DNA from: Frigidibacter sp. ROC022 | GTDB lineage: Bacteria > Pseudomonadota > Alphaproteobacteria > Rhodobacterales > Rhodobacteraceae | Reading direction: 5' to 3' | Assembly: GCF_024723735.1 (NCBI RefSeq) | Contig: NZ_JANQDU010000001.1 | Coordinates: 434,001 to 498,000, forward strand | DNA: 64,000 nt | In this document: one piece after another, positions 35,231-45,173 of the stretch | Layout: every line of letters starts with the position of its first letter | Position numbering within the stretch: the stretch's first letter is position 1 | Position numbers and translations under genes: made by a program | The notes under the pieces: model-generated | What the model saw: the letters and a program-made list of their open reading frames with translations, nothing else | Told to the model about the DNA's origin: nothing | Database searches by the model: none

Positions 35231-36073
35231 ATGACAACCCCCTTCATGATGCCGCCCGCAGGTTTCGGCCCCGGCTCGCAGCCTCTGGCCGAGGATGACG
35301 AGAAACTGGAATACATGCCGTTGCCGCGCGACATGCGCACCTATGTGCCGCATGTGCCCGAAGTCGCCGGCCTTGCCGGTGACGTGACGCCGGCGCTCGA
35401 CCTGTTGCGGAGGGTCGCGGCGGCCTGTGCCACGGCCGCCCAAACCGGAGAGACGGCGCAGTTCGGTCTGGAAGGTCTCGACCCGGCCAGCCTGCAGGTC
35501 ATCAAGGAGACATTGGGCGAGGGCGAAGTCGCCGCAAAGGTTCGCGCCGTGCCCGCGATCGCGGTGCAGGAAAGCGTCTTTGCCGGCGTCTGGCGGCTGA
35601 GCGGCGTGGGCGTCGATTGCATCGAGGTCGCGCCGGTCCCCGGTTGCATGACCCGCGACGCCTTCGCGCCGCGCCGGAACGCGCTGCTGGCCAAGGCACC
35701 GATGGCCCCCGGGGTGGTGAACGCGCCACCCCTGCTGGTCGAGCTGCGCGACAAGTCCGCGAGCTGGAAGCCCGGGGCCGATCTGCACGTCGTGAACCTC
35801 TCGCTTCTGCCCCATACCGAGGAAGACCTGGTCTGGCTCGATCAGGCCCTGGGCGAGGGTGCCGTCACCATCCTGTCGCGCGGCTACGGAAATTGCCGGG
35901 TCACGGCGACGGCGCTGCCGCATGTCTGGCGGGTGCAGTTCTTCAACTCGATGGATGTGCTGATTCTGGACACCTTCGAAGTGACCGAGATCCCCGAAGT
36001 GGCGCTTGCCGCCCCCGAGGACCTCTCCGACAGCAGCGCCCGTATCGGCCAGGTGATCGAGGCGATCTCGTGA
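35231..36073 (+). CDS. hupH: HupH hydrogenase assembly protein (HyaF family)
   Basis: A 280-residue cytoplasmic protein of the HupH/HyaF family, needed for maturation of oxygen-tolerant uptake hydrogenases. It shows LPRDMRTYVPHVPE near residue 37 and the family block FAGVWRL, HVVNLSLLPHTEEDLVWLDQALG, ILSRGYGNCRVTAT and WRVQFFNSMDVLILDTFEV, the last two being the most conserved. It overlaps the GTG start of hupJ. Confidence 0.93.
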   Translation: MTTPFMMPPAGFGPGSQPLAEDDEKLEYMPLPRDMRTYVPHVPEVAGLAGDVTPALDLLRRVAAACATAAQTGETAQFGLEGLDPASLQVIKETLGEGEVAAKVRAVPAIAVQESVFAGVWRLSGVGVDCIEVAPVPGCMTRDAFAPRRNALLAKAPMAPGVVNAPPLLVELRDKSASWKPGADLHVVNLSLLPHTEEDLVWLDQALGEGAVTILSRGYGNCRVTATALPHVWRVQFFNSMDVLILDTFEVTEIPEVALAAPEDLSDSSARIGQVIEAIS

Positions 36074-36864
36074 GCGGGTTCGAAGGCAGCTTCCTGGGCG
36101 CGAGCGACAAGATCAGCGCCAAGGCGGTCATGGAATGCAAGATCTGCTGGACGCCCTATGATCCGGCGGTGGGCGACGAATACCGTCAGGCGGAACCCGG
36201 CACCTCGTTTCTGGATCTGCCGCATGACTGGTCCTGCCCGAATTGCGGCGCGCCCAAGGAACAGTTCATGGTGCTGGAAGACCCCGGCTCGGTGGCGGCC
36301 GCCGAGGCGGAGCGGATCGACGAGGTGACCGCCCGGCTGGTCGCCGAGTTCCGCGAAATCTGGCATTCCAAGATGCGCGACGTCCCGATGGTCAACAAGA
36401 TGCTCTCGGTCGAGGCGGTCGGCTTCCGTATCGAGCAGGGTCGCCCGCTGGGCGTGCTCCTGTCGCCGTGGTTCATGAATCTGATCCTGCTGCCGGCCGA
36501 GGACGAGGACTGGAGTGCACTTGTGCCGGGGGCCAAGGAGATCATCGCCTTCCCCTCGGGCGACTACGAGTTCATCCACAACACGCGGCCGATGATCGGC
36601 GGCTACAAGGCCTGCTCGCTGTTCTCGCCGATGAGCGAATTCCAGAGCCAGATGCAGGCGGTCGAGGTGGGGCGCGCGGTGATGGCGGCGCTCTTCGATC
36701 CCGAGAACCGGGCCGAGACCGACCGCGCCGCCGACATCCGGGCTGCCCGCGAGGCCGAACTGGCCCCGCCGGAACCGGAGGAAGACACCCCGGCCCTGCC
36801 TGCAAACCCCACCCGTCGCGCCGTCCTGACAGCAGGTCTGGCGGATGGCGCGGCAGAGGGCTGA
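36070..36864 (+). CDS. hupJ: HupJ rubredoxin-domain maturation protein
   Basis: A 264-residue protein starting at GTG 36070 inside the hupH stop (GTGA). Residues about 22-70 form a rubredoxin domain with CKIC and CPNC, which bind one Fe. The rest (VTARLVAEFREIWHSKMRDVPMVN and following) is the HupJ/HyaF-accessory domain ending in GRAVMAALFDP. In other bacteria this role is split between HupI (rubredoxin) and HupJ, so this is a natural fusion, as in R. capsulatus. It probably protects FeS assembly under oxygen. Confidence 0.92.
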   Translation: MSGFEGSFLGASDKISAKAVMECKICWTPYDPAVGDEYRQAEPGTSFLDLPHDWSCPNCGAPKEQFMVLEDPGSVAAAEAERIDEVTARLVAEFREIWHSKMRDVPMVNKMLSVEAVGFRIEQGRPLGVLLSPWFMNLILLPAEDEDWSALVPGAKEIIAFPSGDYEFIHNTRPMIGGYKACSLFSPMSEFQSQMQAVEVGRAVMAALFDPENRAETDRAADIRAAREAELAPPEPEEDTPALPANPTRRAVLTAGLADGAAEG

Positions 36865-36867
36865 TGA

Positions 36868-37770
36868 ATGCTTGACCGGCCCGTCAATGCCCGATGCACC
36901 CTGCAGGCCGAGCGGTCGCAACCGCTGCCGGTGGAGGCGCTGATCCTGGGCAAGCCGGTCGAAGAGGCGGCCGAGTTGCTGCCGCGCCTGTTCAACCTGT
37001 GCCGCACGGCGCAAAAGGTCGCGGCCCGCATGGCCTTTGGTCTGCCGCTCGGTCCCGAGGATGCCGGGCAGGTGCGACTGGAAATCCTGCGCGAGCATCT
37101 CGTCAGGTTCTGCCTGAAGCTGCCGGGCCATTTCGGCACCGGCGCGGCGCCGTTTCCCGACGGCTGGCAGACCGGCGGGGCTGCCGCACGCCTCGCGCTT
37201 TTCGGCCCGCGCGGGGCCCTGCCCGAAACCCCTGCCGAACTGGACGCGTTTCTGGACGCGGGCCAGGGCATTGCGCCGGTCCTGACCCGGGTGCGGGATT
37301 GCTTTGCGCCGGGCGAAGCCTGCAGCGGGCATCTGCCGGATGTCGATCTGTCGAATGCTCTGGACGTGGCGCCGCTCGAGAATTCGGTCGCGGGACGGCA
37401 GGCGCGGAATCCCGTCCTGCTCGCGATCGAGGAGCGGTTCGGGCGCGGTCCCTTCTGGCGGGTGGCGGCGCGGGCCTATGATGCGCAGGATTGCATGAAT
37501 GGGCGCATGCCCCGGCTTGTCAGCCCACGGCCCGGCGTCGCCATCGTCCCCGCCGCGCGCGGCACCTATGCCATCGCTGCCAGGGTGGAGGCGGGTGTTG
37601 TCACCGCCTTCCACCGGGTCACGCCCACCGATCACCTGCTGGCGCCGGGCGGCGTTCTGGACCGGAGTCTGGCCAGCTTGCCCGCGAGGAAGGCTGGTAT
37701 GGCCGCGCTTCTTCTGGATATCCTCGACCCGTGCTCGCCCGTGCGCCTGAGGGAGCTGGATCATGCATGA
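36868..37770 (+). CDS. hupK: HupK, HupL-like scaffold protein
   Basis: A 300-residue diverged relative of the large subunit used as a maturation scaffold. The N-terminal Ni-ligand region is reduced to [14 protein letters not shown] and the C-terminal one to [10 protein letters not shown], each keeping one Cys of the CxxC pairs, so catalysis is excluded. It is half the length of HupL. It is known to assist Fe(CN)2CO transfer in Rhizobium. Its 3' end overlaps hypA by 8 bp. Confidence 0.92.
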   Translation: MLDRPVNARCTLQAERSQPLPVEALILGKPVEEAAELLPRLFNLCRTAQKVAARMAFGLPLGPEDAGQVRLEILREHLVRFCLKLPGHFGTGAAPFPDGWQTGGAAARLALFGPRGALPETPAELDAFLDAGQGIAPVLTRVRDCFAPGEACSGHLPDVDLSNALDVAPLENSVAGRQARNPVLLAIEERFGRGPFWRVAARAYDAQDCMNGRMPRLVSPRPGVAIVPAARGTYAIAARVEAGVVTAFHRVTPTDHLLAPGGVLDRSLASLPARKAGMAALLLDILDPCSPVRLRELDHA

Positions 37771-38104
37771 GATGTCGATCTGCGAAGGAATTCGTGGCGT
37801 GATCGAGGACCAGGTGCGCGCCCATGAGGTGACCCGGGTCACGCGCGTGCGGCTGGAACTGGGCCGTTTCGCGGGGGTCGAGAAGGACGCGCTGCATTTT
37901 GCCTTTGACGTCGTGATGCGCGGATCGGTCGCCGAGGGGGCCGAACTCGTCACCATCGACCTGCCGGGGCGCGCACTCTGCTATGATTGCGGGGTCGAGG
38001 TGGAGATCGATCACCGGCTTGACCCGTGCCCGGACTGCGGTGGCGGCAAGCTGTTGCCGCAAGGCGGCGATGAAATGAGGATCAAGGACCTGGAGGTGGC
38101 CTGA
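37763..38104 (+). CDS. hypA: HypA nickel-insertion protein
   Basis: A 113-residue Ni chaperone beginning MHEMSICEG, with His2 as Ni ligand. The zinc site is formed by CYDC and CPDC near residues 73-95. It hands Ni to the large subunit together with HypB. The ATG lies inside hupK, and the stop overlaps the hypB ATG by one base. Confidence 0.95.
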   Translation: MHEMSICEGIRGVIEDQVRAHEVTRVTRVRLELGRFAGVEKDALHFAFDVVMRGSVAEGAELVTIDLPGRALCYDCGVEVEIDHRLDPCPDCGGGKLLPQGGDEMRIKDLEVA

Positions 38105-38919
38105 TGTGCACGACATGCGGATGCGGAGACGGTGAGGTGAAGACCGGAGGTCACAGCCATGACCACCACCATCATCATCACCACCATGACCATGGCCTGC
38201 ATTTCGGCCATGGCCCGGCCGGGGTCGAGGTGCCCGGCATGTCGCAGGAGCGGCTGATCGAGATCGAGACCGACATCCTGTCCAAGAACGACCGCTATGC
38301 CGAGGCCAATCGCGCCCTGCTTGCGGCCCGCGGTGTTCTGGCCCTGAACCTCGTCTCGTCACCCGGCTCGGGCAAGACGACGCTTCTGTGCAAGACGATC
38401 GAGGCCCTGGGAGATGTCCCCGTCGCCGTGATCGAAGGCGATCAGCAGACCGAGAACGACGCCGACCGTATTCGCGCCACCGGTGTTCCGGCCATTCAGG
38501 TCAACACCGGCAAGGGCTGCCATCTGGACGGCCATATGGTTGGCCATGCGATGGAGCATCTGCCGCTGGAACCCGCTTCGGTGCTGTTCATCGAGAATGT
38601 CGGCAATCTGGTCTGTCCGGCCGCCTTCGACCTGGGCGAGGCCTGCAAGGTCGCGATCCTGTCGGTGACGGAAGGCGAGGACAAGCCGCTGAAATATCCC
38701 GACATGTTCACCGCCGCCCGGCTTGCGATCCTGAACAAGATCGACCTGGCCCCGCATTGCGACGTGGACCTCGACCTCTACGAGGCCAATCTGCGCCGGG
38801 TCAACCCCGAGATCGAGATACTGCGGGTCTCGGCCCGCACCGGCGAGGGCATGGCGGACTGGACGAACTGGCTGCGCGGCGCCCTTGCCGATCTTGTAAG
38901 GGTCGAGGCGGCGGAATGA
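38104..38919 (+). CDS. hypB: HypB GTPase with N-terminal Ni site and His tract
   Basis: A 271-residue GTPase supplying Ni. The N-terminal MCTTCGCG is the high-affinity Ni site. Eight consecutive His residues plus flanking HxH motifs (residues 17-35) make a nickel store. The G domain has [11 protein letters not shown] (P-loop), [20 protein letters not shown] (Cys/His Ni/Zn site in the G domain) and NKID. It is translationally coupled to hypA and hupR (ATGA). Confidence 0.96.
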   Translation: MCTTCGCGDGEVKTGGHSHDHHHHHHHHDHGLHFGHGPAGVEVPGMSQERLIEIETDILSKNDRYAEANRALLAARGVLALNLVSSPGSGKTTLLCKTIEALGDVPVAVIEGDQQTENDADRIRATGVPAIQVNTGKGCHLDGHMVGHAMEHLPLEPASVLFIENVGNLVCPAAFDLGEACKVAILSVTEGEDKPLKYPDMFTAARLAILNKIDLAPHCDVDLDLYEANLRRVNPEIEILRVSARTGEGMADWTNWLRGALADLVRVEAAE

Positions 38920-40397
38920 GCACGCTGCCCACCATCCTGCTGGTCGATGACGAGGAGCACTCTCTGGCCTCGATGCGGATGGCGCTGGAGGATGATTTCG
39001 ACTGCATCACCGCGACCTGTGCCGAGGACGCGACGCGGTTGATGGAGGAGAATTTCGTCCACGTCATCTTCTGCGACCACCGGATGCCGGGAAAGACCGG
39101 GGTCGAGTTCCTGAGCGAAGTCCGCGAGAAATGGCCCGAGACGGTGCGCATCATCATCACCGGCTATACCGAGACCGCCGACATGATCGCGGCGATCAAC
39201 GATGCGGGCATCTATCAGTTCCTGACCAAGCCCTGGCATCCCGATCAACTGGTCATGGCGGCCCGGAACGCCAGCCGGCTGTTCAAGCTGACCCGTGACT
39301 ACGACCGCATGTCGCTGGAGATGCGCTTCCTGGGGCGCACGGTCGAGAACAAGCTCGAAAGCCGCCGCAAGAGCCTGCGCGAAGGGCTGGGGTTCGAGAA
39401 TGTCCTGCGTGCTTCGAACTCGCCTCTGAACGCAACGGTGGAACAGGCCCGGCAATATGCCAGCTTCGATGTTCCGGTCCTGATCACCGGCGAGCCGGGC
39501 ACCGGCAAGGCGGAACTGGCGCGCGCGATCCATTACTCCTCGTTGCGCTCGGATCACGCCTTCTACGAAATCAACTGCGCCGGCATGTCGGACGAGTTGC
39601 TGATGGTCGAACTGCTCGGCGCCAAGCGCGGTGCGCTGCCCGGGGTGCCCAGCAACAAGGTCGGCCTGTTGCAGAAGGCCGACCGCGGCACGTTGTTCCT
39701 GAACGGTGTCGATACGCTCAGCCCGCAGATGCAGATGATCCTGCTTCGGGTCGCGACGGAAGGCAGCTTCCAGCCCCTCGGCGGCCACGAGGTCCTGACC
39801 ACCAACACGCGGCTGCTGACCGGGGCTCATTCGGACCTTCTGCGGGCGGTCGAGTCGGGCCGGTTCCGAAACGATCTCTACTATGCGCTGGCCATCACCG
39901 AACTCGGCGTGCCGCCGCTGCGCGCCCGGATCGAGGACCTGCCGATCCTGGCGCAGCACATGCTGTTCGAACTGGGATCGCATCATGGCAAGGCGGTCCG
40001 GGGCCTGTCGGAACTGGCGATCGAGTTCCTCTCCAACTATGACTGGCCAGGGAACCTGCGCGAACTCGAGAACGAGCTGACGCGGATGCTGATCGCGGCC
40101 CAGGACGTCCTGCTCGGCCCCGAGTTGATCTCGCGCCATATCCTTCAGGCCGATCCTTCCCTGACCCAGCGAGACGGCAGCGCAGAGGCGGATGTGCTGG
40201 CCGGCGAGGGCACGCTGAAGGACCGCGTCGAGATGGTCGAGATGCGGATCCTGCGCGAGACGCTGACACGCCTGAAATGGAACAAGAGTCGTGCCGCTGC
40301 CGAACTGGGCCTTTCGCGTGTCGGCCTGCGGGCCAAGCTGGACCGTTACGGAGTCTGTCAACCCGGCAAGATCAATGCCGAAAACGAGGAAGATTGA
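38916..40397 (+). CDS. hupR: HupR, atypical NtrC-family regulator of hydrogenase genes
   Basis: A 493-residue response regulator. The receiver domain has phosphoacceptor Asp54 (FCDHRMPG) and Lys105. The central AAA+ domain is degenerate. The Walker A region reads GEPGTGKA (192-199), the GAFTGA loop is replaced by [10 protein letters not shown] (235-244), and the Walker B acids are Asn263-Gly264 ([10 protein letters not shown]). The C-terminal Fis-type helix-turn-helix is intact ([18 protein letters not shown]). Loss of GAFTGA fits R. capsulatus HupR, which activates a sigma-70 promoter and is active unphosphorylated. HupT is its kinase. Confidence 0.95.
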   Translation: MSTLPTILLVDDEEHSLASMRMALEDDFDCITATCAEDATRLMEENFVHVIFCDHRMPGKTGVEFLSEVREKWPETVRIIITGYTETADMIAAINDAGIYQFLTKPWHPDQLVMAARNASRLFKLTRDYDRMSLEMRFLGRTVENKLESRRKSLREGLGFENVLRASNSPLNATVEQARQYASFDVPVLITGEPGTGKAELARAIHYSSLRSDHAFYEINCAGMSDELLMVELLGAKRGALPGVPSNKVGLLQKADRGTLFLNGVDTLSPQMQMILLRVATEGSFQPLGGHEVLTTNTRLLTGAHSDLLRAVESGRFRNDLYYALAITELGVPPLRARIEDLPILAQHMLFELGSHHGKAVRGLSELAIEFLSNYDWPGNLRELENELTRMLIAAQDVLLGPELISRHILQADPSLTQRDGSAEADVLAGEGTLKDRVEMVEMRILRETLTRLKWNKSRAAAELGLSRVGLRAKLDRYGVCQPGKINAENEED

Positions 40398-40400
40398 GCC

Positions 40401-40691
40401 ATGTGCCTGGGAATTCCCGGACAGATCGTCGAGATCACCGATGCAGATCGCCTGATGGCCATGGCCGAGGTTTCCGGCGTGCGGCGCGAGGTGAACGTGG
40501 CCTGCATCATGGACGGCCCGCTCGAGTCGCTGATCGGCGCCTGGGCCCTGATCCATGTCGGGTTCGCCATGAGCCTGATCGACGAGGACGAGGCCGCAAA
40601 GACGCTGGAGGCGCTGCGCGGTCTGGGCGAGGCCCAGGAAACGCTGGAAGCCATGGCACAGGGTGAAGCTGCTCTCGAGGGATCGCTATGA
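40401..40691 (+). CDS. hypC: HypC chaperone
   Basis: A 96-residue protein beginning MCLGIPGQIVEI, with Cys2 essential for the HypC-HypD complex that carries the Fe(CN)2CO unit. WALIHVGFAMSLIDEDEA is the second conserved block. It starts 3 bp after hupR and overlaps hypD by 4 bp. Confidence 0.95.
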   Translation: MCLGIPGQIVEITDADRLMAMAEVSGVRREVNVACIMDGPLESLIGAWALIHVGFAMSLIDEDEAAKTLEALRGLGEAQETLEAMAQGEAALEGSL

Positions 40692-41821
40692 GATATGCCG
40701 AGGAATTCCGCGACCCGAAGGCGGCGAGAGCCCATCTGGACGCGATCGAACGCCTGGTCGACGAGATCGGAGCGACGGCAGAGAAGCCGGTGCACATCAT
40801 GGAAATCTGCGGCGGGCATACCCATGCGATCTTCCGCTACGGGCTCGACCGTCTGACACCGCCGGGGATCGAGTTCATCCACGGCCCCGGCTGCCCCGTC
40901 TGTGTCCTGCCGATGAGCCGGATCGACGAGTGCGTCGAGATTGCCGAGCGGCCCGAAGTCATCTTCACGACCTTCGGCGATGCCATGCGGGTGCCCGGCT
41001 CGCGCAAGTCGCTGCTTCAGGCCAAGGCGGATGGCGCCGACATCCGGATGGTCTATTCGCCGCTGGATGCTCTGGAAATCGCGCGCCGCAACCCGGATCG
41101 CGAGGTCGTCTTCTTCGGTCTGGGGTTCGAAACCACCACGCCGTCAACCGCGCTGTCGATTCAGCAGGCGGCGCGCGAGGGGCTGGAGAACTTCACCGTC
41201 TTCTGCAACCACATCACCGTTCCGCCGCCGATCAAGGCGCTGCTGGACGATCCGCACATGGTGCTCGACGGTTTCGTCGGGCCGGGCCATGTCTCGATGG
41301 TCATTGGCATCCATCCCTATGATTTCATTGCCGAAGACTACGGGAAGCCGATTGTCGTGGCGGGGTTCGAACCGCTCGATCTCCTGCAATCGGTGCTGAT
41401 GGTGCTGGAACAGATCCGCGACGGCCGGGCCGAGGTGGAAAACCAGTATTCCCGCGTCGTGCCCGAGAACGGCAACCCGGTCAGCCTGGCGGCCATAGCG
41501 GATGTCTACGAGGAACGCCCGTCATTCGAATGGCGGGGCCTGGGCGAGATCGACGCCAGCGGCCTGCGCATCCGTGACCACTACAGGGACTTCGATGCCG
41601 AAGCGAAATTCGGCGTCGGCTACGGCGCCGGTATGCGCTCGGTGCAGGAGCCGGAAGGCTGCGCCTGCGGCGAGGTCATGACGGGGCGCATCAAGCCCTT
41701 CCAATGCCCGCAATACGGCAAGGGCTGCACGCCCGAGATGCCGCTCGGTGCGCTGATGGTCAGTTCCGAAGGGGCCTGCGCGGCCTATTTCCAATACGGC
41801 GCGATCGAGGCGGCGGAATAG
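40688..41821 (+). CDS. hypD: HypD FeS scaffold protein
   Basis: A 377-residue protein on which the Fe(CN)2CO group is assembled. Motifs: MEICGGHTHAIFRYG (Cys and His for Fe), HGPGCPVCVLP (redox CxxC), FGLGFETTTPSTA, FVGPGHVSMVIG, and the C-terminal [4Fe-4S] cysteines in CACGEVMTG, FQCPQYGKGCTPEMPLGALMVS. Length is standard. Confidence 0.96.
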   Translation: MRYAEEFRDPKAARAHLDAIERLVDEIGATAEKPVHIMEICGGHTHAIFRYGLDRLTPPGIEFIHGPGCPVCVLPMSRIDECVEIAERPEVIFTTFGDAMRVPGSRKSLLQAKADGADIRMVYSPLDALEIARRNPDREVVFFGLGFETTTPSTALSIQQAAREGLENFTVFCNHITVPPPIKALLDDPHMVLDGFVGPGHVSMVIGIHPYDFIAEDYGKPIVVAGFEPLDLLQSVLMVLEQIRDGRAEVENQYSRVVPENGNPVSLAAIADVYEERPSFEWRGLGEIDASGLRIRDHYRDFDAEAKFGVGYGAGMRSVQEPEGCACGEVMTGRIKPFQCPQYGKGCTPEMPLGALMVSSEGACAAYFQYGAIEAAE

Positions 41822-41822
41822 G

Positions 41823-42866
41823 ATGCCGACGTCCGTCAAGCCTTCCCGCCTGCGCGGCGATCGCGTGACGCTGGCCCATGGCGGCGGCGGCAAGGCGATG
41901 CGCGACCTGATCGAAGATGTCTTCACCGATGTCTTTCATCCTCCGGGGGACGAGGATCAGGCGCGGCTGATGTCCGAGGCGCTGCGGGAACCGGGGGCGC
42001 AACTGGCCTTCACCACCGACAGTTTCGTGGTCTCTCCGGTCGAGTTTCCGGGGGGCGATATCGGCAAGATCGCGGTCTGCGGCACGGTCAACGATCTGGC
42101 CGTCGGCGGCGCGCAGCCGCTCTGGCTCTCGGCAGCCTTCATCATCGAGGAAGGATGCGAGATCGCGCTGCTGCGCCGCATCGTCGCCTCGATGCAGGCC
42201 GAGGCGGAGAAGGCCGGCGTGCGGATCGTGACGGGCGACACCAAGGTGGTCGGCAAGGGCCAGGCCGACAAGGTCTTTGTCACGACCGCCGGCGTGGGGG
42301 TGATCCCGCCGCAACGCGACATGCGTGCCGACCGGATCCGGCCGGGTGACATTGCGATCGTGAACGGTGTGCTGGGCGACCACGGCGCCGCCATCATGGC
42401 TGCGCGCGGAGACATGGCGCTGACGACCGATCTGAAATCGGATTGCCAAAGCCTGAACGCATTGATCGAGGCCGCCATCGCGGCGGCTCCCGATCTTCGG
42501 GCGGCACGGGATGCGACGCGGGGCGGGCTGGCCTCGGCCCTCAACGAACTGGCCGCGGCCTCCGGCGTCGGGATCGAGTTGGACGAGGCTGCCCTGCCGC
42601 TGCGGACAGAGGTGAAGGGCGTCTGCGAAATCCTTGGGCTCGATCCCCTCTATCTGGCGAACGAGGGCACGCTGGTCCTCTTCGTCCCGCCGGACCAGGC
42701 CGAGGCCGCATTGGCTGCCATGCGGACGACCCCGGCCGGGCAGGGGGCGGTTGCCATCGGCAAGGCGCTCGAAGGCCCGCCGGGGCGCGTGACCCTGCGG
42801 ACGCTGTTCGGCGGGCAGCGGCTGGTCGACATGCTTGTCGGAGAGCAGCTTCCGCGGATTTGCTGA
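41823..42866 (+). CDS. hypE: HypE (thiocyanate-forming dehydratase)
   Basis: A 347-residue PurM-like ATPase. It receives carbamoyl from HypF on the C-terminal Cys and dehydrates it to thiocyanate. The C-terminus LPRIC carries that Cys. LAHGGGGKAMRDLIEDVF is the Gly-rich start, FTTDSFVVSPVEFPGGDIGKIAVCGTVNDL the ATP-binding segment, and RDATRGGLASALNELA the second nucleotide motif. It is the last gene of the hup/hyp cluster. Confidence 0.96.
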   Translation: MPTSVKPSRLRGDRVTLAHGGGGKAMRDLIEDVFTDVFHPPGDEDQARLMSEALREPGAQLAFTTDSFVVSPVEFPGGDIGKIAVCGTVNDLAVGGAQPLWLSAAFIIEEGCEIALLRRIVASMQAEAEKAGVRIVTGDTKVVGKGQADKVFVTTAGVGVIPPQRDMRADRIRPGDIAIVNGVLGDHGAAIMAARGDMALTTDLKSDCQSLNALIEAAIAAAPDLRAARDATRGGLASALNELAAASGVGIELDEAALPLRTEVKGVCEILGLDPLYLANEGTLVLFVPPDQAEAALAAMRTTPAGQGAVAIGKALEGPPGRVTLRTLFGGQRLVDMLVGEQLPRIC

Positions 42867-42957
42867 AGGCGCAGGGCGACACTGCTGACGAAGGAGAAAG
42901 CCCGCGGCATCCGGCGCAAGCATGACGTGATCCGGCTTCGGCCCGGCTCAGGCCGGC

Positions 42958-43806
42958 CTACTCGGTGCCGAGCTTCAGAAGCGCACGGCGGAATCCGGCC
43001 CCGCTCAACACCACCTCGTCCGCGCCGAGTTCCTGCGCATCGCGGAGCGCCCGGGCGGTAAGGGCCTGCGCGACATCGACGGCGCGGGGAAGTTCCGTCC
43101 CGGCGCCGAGCCCCGCCACGACCAGCCCGGCAAAGAGATCGCCGGTGCCGGGAAGGGCGACGGGCAGATGCTCGGTCGGGTGGCGGCTGTGGCCGTGGGG
43201 GCCGAGGATGACCGATTCGATCTGGCCGGCGGGGGTATCCTGCAACCGGCACCCGGTGGTGATCAGCTGCGCCCCGGCCGGCATCCGCAACGCCTCGCGG
43301 GCGTTTTCCAGATCGGCGAGCGTGGCGACCTCGCAGCCCGTGAGCCAGCCCAGCTCGAAGGGATTCGGTGTGGCGATGTCCGCCATCGGCACCAGACGGT
43401 CGCGCATGATCCCGGCAATGGCTTCCGGCACATAGAGCCCCGGATGCTCGTCGCCCAGCACTGGATCGCAGATGTATCTGAGGGCAGGGTTCGCCTGCCG
43501 GGCCTCGGCCACGAAATCCGCCACCAGCCCGGCCACCTCGGGCGAGCCGATATAGCCGGTGACAAGGAAATCCGCGCGTTCGGGAAGGCCGCGTTCCCGT
43601 GCGCCCAGCAGCAGGTCCGCGAAGAGTTCGGGCGGCATGGCCCGGCCGCGCAGGGTCGGATGATGCGGCGTGTTCGAGAAAAGGACGGTGGGTATCGGCG
43701 CCACTTCCAGCCCCGCCGCCTGCATCGGAAACAGGGCGGCCGAGTTGCCCACATGGCCGAAGACCACCTGGCTCTGGATCGAGATCACGAAGGGCGGTCT
43801 TGTCAT
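42958..43806 (-). CDS. pdxY: pyridoxal kinase
   Basis: A 282-residue ribokinase-fold enzyme that phosphorylates pyridoxal to PLP in the salvage route. It shows ISIQSQVVFGHVGNSAALFPMQ at the start, YICDPVLGDEHPGLYVP, ATPNPFELGWLTG and the catalytic LPGTGDLFAGLVVA (GTGD anion hole with catalytic Asp). The ATG at 43804-43806 overlaps the upstream MOSC gene stop (ATGA). It is convergent with hypE and not obviously linked to hydrogenase. Confidence 0.92.
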   Translation of the reverse strand: MTRPPFVISIQSQVVFGHVGNSAALFPMQAAGLEVAPIPTVLFSNTPHHPTLRGRAMPPELFADLLLGARERGLPERADFLVTGYIGSPEVAGLVADFVAEARQANPALRYICDPVLGDEHPGLYVPEAIAGIMRDRLVPMADIATPNPFELGWLTGCEVATLADLENAREALRMPAGAQLITTGCRLQDTPAGQIESVILGPHGHSRHPTEHLPVALPGTGDLFAGLVVAGLGAGTELPRAVDVAQALTARALRDAQELGADEVVLSGAGFRRALLKLGTE

Positions 43807-44489
43807 GTCTCGCCGTCCAGCCTCTTGCTCCAGTCCTCGACCCGGCCGCTCTGGAGGCGGCGGCGGGCGTGCTTGCGCCAGCCTTCGGCCAGAACCTCGA
43901 GCGCGGCCATGCCTTCGAGTTCCGCCTTGTTCAGCCGGTCGACATAGAGCGCCTGCCAGAGACGCTGCAATGTCCATTCGGGGGCGGCACGTTCGACCAG
44001 TTCCAGGCGGTCGCCCGGCGCCACCTCGCCGCTTTGCAACACGCGGTAGTACCAGCCGGTGCGCCCGGACCTCTGCACCCGGCGCGACATGTCCGGCACG
44101 CCGAAGCGGCGGTTCAGTTTCCAGCAGGGTTGCCGGCCCTGCGAGACCTGCAGGACGGCCGACCCTAGCCGGAAGACATCCCCGACCGCGATGCTCGCCT
44201 CGGTCAGGCCGCTGGTCGAGATGTTCTCGCCGAATGCGCCCGGCGCGCCCAGCAACGGCAGTGCGCCCAGTTCGGCCGCCCAGGTCGGGTAGTGATCGTA
44301 CGGGTAGTGATGCACCGCCTTCTCGACACCGCCATGCGCCCGCAGGTCCGCCTGTTCGTCACCTTCGAACCCCTCGGGGCCAAGGGGCAGGGGGCGGTCC
44401 ACCGGGCGTTTCGCGATTCCGCTGAGGGCCTTGCTGTCGGGCAGCGGTGCGGTCCGACCTGTCAGAAGCGTGATTTGGTACATTTTCAT
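43803..44489 (-). CDS. MOSC-domain protein (YiiM-like)
   Basis: A 228-residue protein with a MOSC core (residues about 30-160), with GFEGDEQADLRAHGGVEKAVHHYPYDHY, FGENISTSGLTE and VLQVSQGRQPCWKLNRRFG; the Cys in QPCWKL is the conserved sulfur-carrying residue. A C-terminal helical domain follows (LYVDRLNKAELEGM), as in E. coli YiiM. The family handles 6-N-hydroxylaminopurine or Moco-linked sulfur chemistry. ATG 44489 is chosen; ATG 44483 is possible. Confidence 0.88.
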   Translation of the reverse strand: MKMYQITLLTGRTAPLPDSKALSGIAKRPVDRPLPLGPEGFEGDEQADLRAHGGVEKAVHHYPYDHYPTWAAELGALPLLGAPGAFGENISTSGLTEASIAVGDVFRLGSAVLQVSQGRQPCWKLNRRFGVPDMSRRVQRSGRTGWYYRVLQSGEVAPGDRLELVERAAPEWTLQRLWQALYVDRLNKAELEGMAALEVLAEGWRKHARRRLQSGRVEDWSKRLDGET

Positions 44490-45173
44490 ATCCAGAACAT
44501 GGGGTCGGCAACACCGGCCCGGACCACGCGGCCATGATCGGGGAAGCTGATTCGAAGGGCTCCGGACAAGCGTTGCACCCATGGCGGCGCCGAAGGACAA
44601 TACAGGGCACTCGGCCAAGCGCAATCAGCAAGCCCGAGAGCGGCTTGCCCCGGTCAGAATGCCGCGCGGCGGCGGTGATCTTCAGTCGAAGTCTTGCGGG
44701 CAGCGATGCGTCCGTTTCCCGCCCGGCGTCCGGGCGCGCCGGCAGGGCGGAAATGGCCCGTCAACGGGCCGCGCGGACCGGTCCGAAACGATTGTCTTGT
44801 TCGCGGACAATGACTGTTTCCTCGCAACCGCGGATCGCCGGTTGACCCTGGTGGTAAGTATGACTAATCTAGCATTAGTAAAACTAATTAGCGTATCGAG
44901 TGTTCGGGTAGCGTTCTGCAATTGTTGAAAAGTGATTTCAACTAAGGGGGGGATGGTGACAGTCGGATAGTTGCCATTGATGGCGGCGGCCTTGATGCCG
45001 GAGAGATCCGGTGATGGTCGCCGTCCCCTGAATCCACATCTACTGTGCCCGTTTCGGGCGCGAGAACTGCTGATAATCGCGGCGGAGTCATCCACCTGGC
45101 GAAACCTTCGGGTGCGCCGCCGCCTGACTGAAGACAGCGGCACATGTAGCTGCCGCCCAAATTGATTGTGAAT
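44490..45173. other. gene-poor region with a regulated orphan promoter
   Basis: 684 bases with no persuasive protein gene on either strand. The left third would contain the MOSC/pdxY promoter. The middle holds the AT-rich promoter/operator at 44842-44891, described separately. The 280 bases after it could be a long leader or a small RNA. Confidence 0.4.
44842..44891 (+). promoter_or_regulatory. sigma-70-like promoter overlapped by palindromes
   Basis: TTGACC (44842-44847) and TAATCT (44865-44870) are exactly 17 bases apart. The -10 overlaps an inverted repeat ACTAAT-N5-ATTAGT (44863-44868 with 44874-44879), followed by another ACTAAT within the palindrome CTAATTAG (44884-44891). Promoter plus operator geometry suggests repression. 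The first frame downstream is a 42-codon ORF at 45174. Confidence 0.6.
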
